Source: Armillaria gallica (lineage: Eukaryota > Basidiomycota > Agaricomycetes > Agaricales > Physalacriaceae). Taken from it: a DNA stretch of 64,000 bases. Shown here piece by piece: positions 57,352 through 64,000 of the stretch. Positions within the stretch are counted from its first letter, which is position 1, and each line of letters opens with the position of its first letter. The stretch spans positions 1 to 64,000 of the forward strand of contig JBANDB010000023.1 in assembly GCA_037576215.1 (NCBI GenBank), in the 5' to 3' direction. The notes below the pieces were generated by a model that saw only the letters and a program-made list of their open reading frames with translations, had not been told where the DNA came from and made no database searches. Made by a program: the position numbers and the translations under genes.

Positions 57352-58736
57352 TTTTTATATATTATTTTGCCCTCCCCCCCCCCCCCCCTGCCCTTGTCCA
57401 GCCAAGGGCGGGGCAAGGGTTGCCCTAAAAGCCAAGGGCGGGGCAAGGGTTGCCCTAAAAGCCAAGGGCAGGGCTAGGGTTGGACGGGTCGGGCCAAGGG
57501 TTATAATTTATATTATTTTTTTATTTTATTTTATATTTTATATTTTCTCTACGTAGTCCGAAGGGTAGTAGTAGTAGTAGTACTCCGAAGGGGTAGTAGT
57601 ACGTAGTAGTAGTACTCCGAAGGGGTAGTAGTAGTAGTAGTAGTACTCCGAAGGGGTAGTAGTAGTAGTAGTAGTAGTAGTACTAGTAGTAGCCTCTCCT
57701 CCCCCTACGGGTCCGTAGTCCGTAGTCCTACGGAGAGAAGGCAGGACCCCTGCCTTAGCCGCCCCCTGCCTTAGCCCAACGTAGCCGCCGAAGGACGGCG
57801 GGGCATAGGGAAGGAGTAGCCGCCGAAGGAAGGCGGGGCATAGGGTAGGGAAGGCAGGACCCCCTCGCCTCGCCTCTCCTCCCCGAATGCGGCGAAGGAG
57901 GGGAGGATTAATAAGGGGCACAGGGAAGGGAAGGACTTAGGAATCCTAGGGTAGGGCGGAATCATCACTAGTACTCCTTAGGACTACTACTACTACTAGT
58001 AGAGGAGGCAGGCTTCTCGCCGAAGGAAGGGAGCAGGCTTCGTACTTCTCTACCCCTCTACGCAGTGATGAATCCGAAGGTAGGTAGGGGCACTACTCGC
58101 CGTAGGAGAAGGCCGAAGGCCGAAGGCCGAAGGAGAAGGACTACTACTACTAGTACTAATACTACTAGAGGTGGACGGCTTTCCTTTTTTTTAAAAAGGA
58201 GGACTCCTTCTTTTTTAATCCGAATGGCTCTTTTATTATTAAAATTGACCTCTTTTATTCCCTCCTCGCCGTAGGCCTGGCCCGCAGTTCCCCCCCCCCC
58301 CCCCCCAAAAGCCCCGCGCTTTAAAGGCAAAGGCAGGGGGCTCCTACCTAGGCGAGGGTAGGCGGCCCGTCCTTCGGCTCCTTCGGCGAAAGGCAGGGGT
58401 CAGGAGGGGGAAGTACGGAATCCTCTCGCCGCAGGGCAGGAGCTAGGGTAGGCCGAAGGAAGGACGGACGGCTGGGGGGGTGCCCATATTAAAAAGGTTT
58501 TAACAATAAGCGTATACCTCTCTCCTCCTACCTTTGCCCCGCCTTCCTTCGGCGGCTAATGGCAAAGGCAGGGGCGGAAGGAATGAATCCGTAGGACCTA
58601 CCCTACCCTATGCCGCCGAAGGACTAGTCCTTCGGCGGCTACGTAGGGCTAAGGCAGGGGGCCTACGGCGACCGTAGGACCAATTGGACCGTAGGTATTC
58701 ATTTTTTTGTTTTTTAAAATTTTTTTAAACTAATGA
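57352..58736. repeat. GC-rich spacer between trnA and cox2
   Basis: No gene. Full CCTTGGCCCGACCC-family copy at 57370-57500, TAGTAG/CCGAAGGGGTAG array at 57545-57695, GC mosaics to 58470, and a 28-nt palindrome copy at 58612-58639 close to the cox2 stop. Confidence 0.65.
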
Positions 58737-61111
58737 CTATTGAGAAGCTGTGTCAATCCAAACTAAGAAATCTGGAGAAGAAACAGCTTCAACTACGATT
58801 GGCATAAATCCATGCCAAACTCCGCAGATCTCACTACATTGACCGTAGAAAGTTCCAGTTCTTTCAGCTAAGAAGGATACTTGATTTAATCTACCAGGTA
58901 CACAATCTAATTTTAAACCTAAAGAAGGTACTGCGTAAGAATGGATAACATCAGCCAAATATAAATTCTTAGATAATGTTGAGCTTATATAACAATTGCC
59001 CTCTCCTCGCCCCCCTGCCTTTGCCTAAAGCCATAGGATTAATAAGGGGCAAAGGGTAGGGTAGGACCAATTGGACCGTAGGAAGGAGCCCTACGGACAG
59101 GCAGGGGGCTCTCTCCTCCTACCTTTGCCCCGCCTTCCTTCGGCGGCTAATGGCAAAGGCAGGGGCGGAAGGAATGAATCCTACCTACGGATGGGAAGGA
59201 CCGAAGGACCAATTGGACCGAAGGACCGAAGGACTAGGAGGGGGGGCCAGGATTATTAAGGATGGATAAAATTTTAATTAAAAATACATACTTGGACTAT
59301 ATCTTAATCTTAAAAAGATTTCTCGCATTTAGTCTCTGAGGAACCTGCTCTCCGTAGTCCTCCTACGGTCCTTTTTATTCAGGAAAAAAAAAGGAGTCCT
59401 ACTTTTTTCCGGTCCCCCCTGCCTTTCGCCGAAGGAGCCGAAGGACGGGTCTCCTTCCCTGTCCTAGGGCCGCCTTCCCCTGGCTAAGGCCAAGGCTCCT
59501 GAGCCACAGGTGGGCGAGGCCTATGGACAAAAAGGAATGGGGGAAGCTTATTAAGATACTATTAGGTTTCCTGCTGATTGCTCATTGTATCATTTTAATT
59601 ATTTTCACCTATTTATTCCCTCGCCTAGGGAAGGCGCCCCCTTTAGGATTCCTGTCCTAGGGCTGCCTTCCCCTTAGGAGGGCTCCTCTCCGAAGGCCGA
59701 AGGCCTACCCTACCCTGTGCCCCCTGATTAATCCTCCCCTGCCTCGCCTCCCCCTTGCCTGTGCCCTTTAGCCGCCGAAGGACTTCCCCGCATTCGGGGT
59801 AGGGGCAAAGGGTAGGAAGGGAAGGAGCCCTAGTAGCCGCCGAAGGACTAGGGGCAAAGGTTAAAGGCAAAGGCAGGGGCTCCTACCCTGCCCCCTTCCT
59901 ACGGCCTCTCGCCGTAGGAACGGCGAGAGCTTCGCACGAATTCTAGCCGCCGAAGGACTAGGGGCAAAGGTCAGGAGGCGAGTAGTGATGAACCCTAGGG
60001 TAGGAGTTGCAAAGGTAGGAATGAATCCTTTTAGCCTTCCCCTCGCCGTAGTCCTAGGGGAAGGCGGCTCAGGGCTCCTAAGGGCAAAGGGTAGGTAGGA
60101 ACCCCCCTGCCTTCTTATTAATCGAAGGTAGGCGCCCTCCTAGCCACAGGCGGGGCAAAAGTAGGAGCCCCCCTACTAGTTCCTTTGCCCTCTCCTCTAG
60201 TAGTTCCGTAGGAGGGCCGCCGAAGGACTTCCCCGCATTCGGGGTAGGGGCAAGGGGGGGGGGGGTAGGGAAGGCGCCCCGTCCTTTACTGATTGGGCGC
60301 CTTCCCTAGGCGAGGGCAGGGGTTAATATAGGTAAATTAAACATTAGAGGTTTCCAGCATATAGCGAGATTCAAATTAAATTTAAATAAATATTCTTTCT
60401 TTTTTCTTGCCTCTCCTCCCCCTACCCCGAATGCGGGGGGGGGGGGGGGGGGGGGAAGTCCTCGCCCCCTGCCTTAGCCGCCCCCTGCCTTAGCCCAACG
60501 TAGCCGCCGAAGGACGTAGTCCTTCGGCGGCATAGGAAGGAGTAGCCGCCGAAGGACTAGTCCTTCGGCGGCATAGGGAAGGAAGGAAGGCGAGAAGGAA
60601 GGCCCTCTACTAGTAGTAGTAGTAGTAGTAGTCCTCCTACGGAAGGACCGTAGGCCTCGCCTCCGTAGGGTAGCCGCCGAAGGACGGCGGGGCAAAGGGT
60701 AGGGTAGGCAGGACCAATAGGACCTAGGACCAATAGGACCTAGGTCCTAGGACCGAAGGTCCTATTGGTCCGTAGGTTTTAGGAGAGGGGTAGAAGCTAC
60801 GTACCCCTTCGGAGTACCCCTTCGGAGTACTACGTAGAAAAGGAGGGCTAATTAGTCCTAATTAGTCCATCGGACAGGGGGCTTAGCAAAATTAATATAA
60901 ATATAAATATAAATATAAATATAAATTTAATAGGGGCAAGATGTTTTACCTGTAACAATTAATCTGATGTGGCAATCTACAGGTATAATTAATTTATTAT
61001 CCACATCTAAAAGTCTGAATTGACCTAATTCTAAATCAGACTCAGGTACCATGTAAGAATCGAAATCTATAGAATTCCCTTGATCAGTTATAAAATCAGA
61101 GTATTCATAAG
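58737..61111 (-). CDS. cox2: Cytochrome c oxidase subunit 2, 3' exons
   Basis: Copper A-carrying subunit of complex IV. Two exons are in the window: 61111-60948 (two bases of a Ser codon, then [47 protein letters not shown]) and 58955-58737 ([46 protein letters not shown], to a stop after IDTASQ). The copper-binding residues are visible: His of DVIHS, the two Cys of CSEIC, His of GVWHG and the following Met. The exon lengths (164 and 219 nt) join in frame at GGT/GCT. Neither exon carries a GC element. The N-terminal membrane part lies beyond the window, upstream of the group II intron. Confidence 0.95.
58956..60947 (-). mobile_element. cox2 group I intron without an intact ORF
   Basis: Separates IVTG from ADVIHS. 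Minus-strand core strings: TATATGCTGGAAACC (about 60358), GAGCAATCAGCAGGAAACC (about 59575), GGTTCCTCAGAGACTAAATG (about 59340) and AAGATATAGTCC (about 59300). The last base is G. Much of the interior is GC mosaic (58995-59260, 59340-59530, 59620-60330, 60410-60800), including a 28-nt palindrome copy at 60545-60572. No endonuclease ORF survives. Confidence 0.85.
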
Positions 61112-61809
61112 GTAGGGTCGAGTACCCGCACCGTGATTACTTGTATTTAAAGTAACTGGCAACGAATACCCTCCCTCCGAACCGTACGTGCAAGTTTCCC
61201 CGCATACGGCTCTCCATCTTCTATATCAAAAGGAGTATTTTTTTATTATGGTTTAGTACTAATTAATTTATTAAGAGCTATTCCATCGTATTTTCCCTCG
61301 CCTCTCCTACGGACCCCCTGCCTTTGCCTAAGCCATAAGATTAATAAGGGGCAAAGGGTAGGGAAGGCAGGGTAGTCCTACGCCTACGGAGAGAAGGAAG
61401 GCAGGGTAGGAAGGCCTTCCGTAGGAGTTTGGCCGAAGGAAGGAAGGCATGACAGGAAGTCCAAACCGGAATTTGTTTCCTATTCAATTGTTTCATAATT
61501 TGTGTAAATCCTTCAGTTTTCCCTTTTCTAATATGTTTTACATGATGCATTTGAATATCTTCACTTTCACCACATATTAGACAATCTTGGTCCCATAAGT
61601 GTTTAGATCTCACCGCAAAGTTTATAACTGAAAACGGATCAAAATTAAAATAATTTCCGCCCTCCCCCTGCCCCTGCCCCCCCCTGCCCTTGTCCAGCCA
61701 AGGGCAGGGGGGGGGCAAGGGTTGCCCTAAAAGCCAAGGGCGGGGCAAGGGTTGGACGGGTCGGGCCAAGGGTAGTTTGAAAGTTCTGTCTCTCCCCCTA
61801 CCCCGAATG

Positions 61810-61845
<36 letters not shown>

Positions 61846-64000
61846 AGTCCTCGCCCCCCTGCCTTAGCCGCCCCCTGCCTTAGCCGCCGAAGGAGTAGCC
61901 GCCGAAGGACGGCGGGGCATAGGGAAGGAGTAGCCGCCGAAGGACGGCGGGGCATAGGGTAGGGGGAGGCAGGCGAGAAGGCCTCAATGTATTAGGTTGG
62001 CAGAGTTTTATGGATCGTTTCGTTTCCTTTTCCCCATCAGTATAGTGAACGGTAATAGGATTACCGTATTTTTTCCATACTTGTTTGGGGCTGAGGTTTA
62101 GTTTTCTCGCTAGAGTAAACACAGCCGAAAATTTTAATATCCATAATATATAGCTGAATTGATTCCTATTTTCCACAGAGTTATAGTATCCCAATATTCC
62201 CCTAATCACCGCGTTATATCTCAGTACAATATCTTCAGATTTCATAAAGATTCATTTTGTAAAGGCTTTAGGTTTAGGATTTTGTCCCCCATACGCATAT
62301 CCTTGTTCAATTAATTTATCGACCAGGTGTGTTATGGGGGCTTCAATTATAACGGAAGCGTAACTTGGTCTTCTTGTAGCTTGGGTAGATTTAACCGTGG
62401 AAAGTTGGGATTCAGTATATCTGCGATTTCTTCTTGACACTAGAAATCCAAGGTACTTTACTTTATCCGTTTCTAGGTGTGTAATTTTTGTCTTTTCCTC
62501 ACTAAGAGTTAGTAGTAAAGTATTGTTGAGGAATTCTTTCACCTCTTCTTTAATTTTCTGGGTAAAACTTAAGGAACCACTTATACCAATCACTCAATCA
62601 TCGGCGTATCTGTTGTAGTAAACTCGAGTCGCTGTACTATCATCTCTTATTACACGCCCTCCCCCCCCTGCCCCCTGCCCTTGTCCAGCCAAGGGCGGGG
62701 CAAGGTTGGACGGGTCGGGCCAAGGGTAGGTATTTTAATTAACTTAGTTTTTAGAGTCTTTAGTTCTTCTATTTGTTCGGGACTTAAGCTTTTATTGGTT
62801 TCCAATTTAGATATTAGTTTTTTAACTTTTACATATTCTGGGTTACTCTTGGAGACCCTTTCATTTAGATTAGAGTATTTTTTTATAAGATCTTCCATAA
62901 ACACATCAAACTCATGAAGATAAATATTTGATAATAAAGGCGATAGAACTCCTCCTTGTGGTAGTGGTAGACCTAGGTTAGATTTAGTATAGTTTTCATC
63001 ATTAACATATCCAGCTTTAACTAATTTTCAGTACAAATCAATGAGATTTTTATCCTTGATTTGTTTTCCTAATAAGGTGGCCAGCAGTTGATGGTCAATA
63101 TTGTCAAAATATCCCTTTATGTCTCCTTCGATCATTCAAGTTATTCCGTTTCATTTTCTGACCTCATATATCGCGGTAATAGTAGATCGGTTCGGTCTGA
63201 AACCGTGAGAGGTATTAAGAAATATAGGTTCATAAACTGATTCTATTATCATTTTAATAGCTTGTTGAACTATTTTATCTTTGGGTGAGGGAATCCCGAG
63301 TGGTCTCATTTTTCCATTAGCTTTGGGGATGTATACTCTTAACGAAGGTTTGAATTGAAAATCTCTGTCCTTCATTTGCTTTATAACCATTTCTCCTCAG
63401 CTCAGAGATATACCATCTAACGTTTCATTGTCCGTTCCTTTGGTCTCCTCGCCCCCCTGCCTATGCCGCCGAAGGAGTAGCCATAGGCGGGCATAGGGAA
63501 GGGAAGGCAGGATTCCGGGATTAGATTTTAGGGCCTGGTATGCGGATTTATATATATTTATGTCAAACAATTGTTTATACGAGCATTCAATCTCTGATTT
63601 ATTTCAGGATTTGTTACTTTCTTTTTACCCGTCGAATAGTATCTACCGGAAAGGTTTGGGAAAGTGTTAGAAGACTGTCTCCCTTTTGAGAACTTATCTC
63701 ATACTACGGAGACTCCGTTTCCACGGTATAGTTTAGGACTATAGCGTTCAATGGTTCCAGCCCAATGATAGGAGTTACCCCCTTAGGAAATCCCCAATTC
63801 CTATAGTTACTGAAATATTCTGTTTTAGATTCTAAATTCTGTCCTGCCAGTTGCAGTGAATCTCTAACTGTGACTATAAATTCCAACTGGTCTTTAGTAT
63901 TTATAATTAGATAGCCTATAGTAATATCCATACGGGCCAGAGCAGTGTTAGCTCGATAAAATTTAAATAAATGAATCATGACAGATTTAGGTTGACGATT
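61112..64000 (-). mobile_element. cox2 group II intron, 3' part
   Basis: The 3' end reads ACTCGACCCTAC before exon CTTATGAATAC. Domain V is at 61179-61212, identical over 34 bases to that of cob intron 2. The intron extends past the window end; no 5' GTGCG was found in the window. It contains a damaged RT ORF. Confidence 0.88.
61450..63600 (-). pseudogene. cox2 intron RT/maturase-HNH ORF with four GC inserts
   Basis: Minus-strand RT: SAYQALKSNPGI, then a GC element at about 63450-63513 that is read in frame without a stop, then [76 protein letters not shown] and PQGGVLSPLLSNIYLHEFDV. A GC element at about 62655-62728 adds a stop and shifts frame just before catalytic NRYADDWVIGISG. The maturase region follows (RYNAVIRGILGYYNSVENRN). 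A composite GC block at about 61660-61980 splits it from the HNH domain (CLICGESEDIQMHH, then NRKQIPVWTSCH), and another at 61295-61448 removes the end. IPVWTSCH has Trp where relatives here have Cys ([15 protein letters not shown]), so a zinc-type Cys is lost. Confidence 0.85.

Overview
The window is a piece of a large, intron-rich fungal mitochondrial genome. Coding stretches are AT-rich and include nad5 (3' end), nad1, cob, atp8, nad6, atp9, rps3, atp6, the large-subunit rRNA (rnl) and the 3' part of cox2, with twelve recognisable tRNAs. UGA is read as Trp in nad1, in cob and in the intron ORFs (code 4). The wording of cob and nad6, genes on both strands, and mtDNA-encoded atp8, atp9 and rps3 fit a basidiomycete best (Agaricomycotina is my guess). 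No small-subunit rRNA, cox1, cox3, nad2, nad3, nad4 or nad4L was seen.

Layout. 1-8,350 (+): nad5 end, a broken trnI copy, nad1, an unidentified ORF and the intact trnI. 8,353-21,057 (+): cob in six exons, with three group II introns (i1, i2, i4) carrying reverse transcriptase ORFs and two group I introns (i3, i5). 21,480-27,767 (-): trnR, trnL(uag), trnW(cca), atp8, nad6. 29,884-33,147: trnD (-), atp9 (+), trnY (+). 34,185-41,750 (-): rps3, trnH, trnT, atp6, two trnM. About 42,200-52,100 (-): rnl, split by at least one group I intron near the peptidyl-transferase loop, a group I intron with a LAGLIDADG ORF, and a group II intron whose ORF lacks its RT domain. 56,307-57,351 (-): trnF, trnA. 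58,737-64,000 (-): cox2 3' exons, a group I intron, and a group II intron that runs off the window.

The dominant oddity is a dense family of GC-rich elements that fill almost every spacer and also sit inside introns, intron ORFs, rps3, rRNA loops and a tRNA copy. Nearly all are built from CCTTCGG, CCTACGG, CCGAAGG and CCGTAGG. As RNA these are UNCG tetraloop hairpins on one strand or the other. Two filled-versus-empty comparisons inside the window (psi-trnI against trnI; the 25.7 kb copy against the 43.9 kb copy of an AT-rich block) show that such units insert as discrete pieces. Minimal units of about 8-10 bases also break intron ORF frames.

Conserved exons are almost free of these elements, so they appear to be excluded by selection. 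rps3 and intron ORFs tolerate them, sometimes in frame. Separately, nad1, cob exon 4, rps3 and intron ORFs each lack one or two bases in short homopolymers. All of these are deletions, so base-calling error is the simplest explanation.
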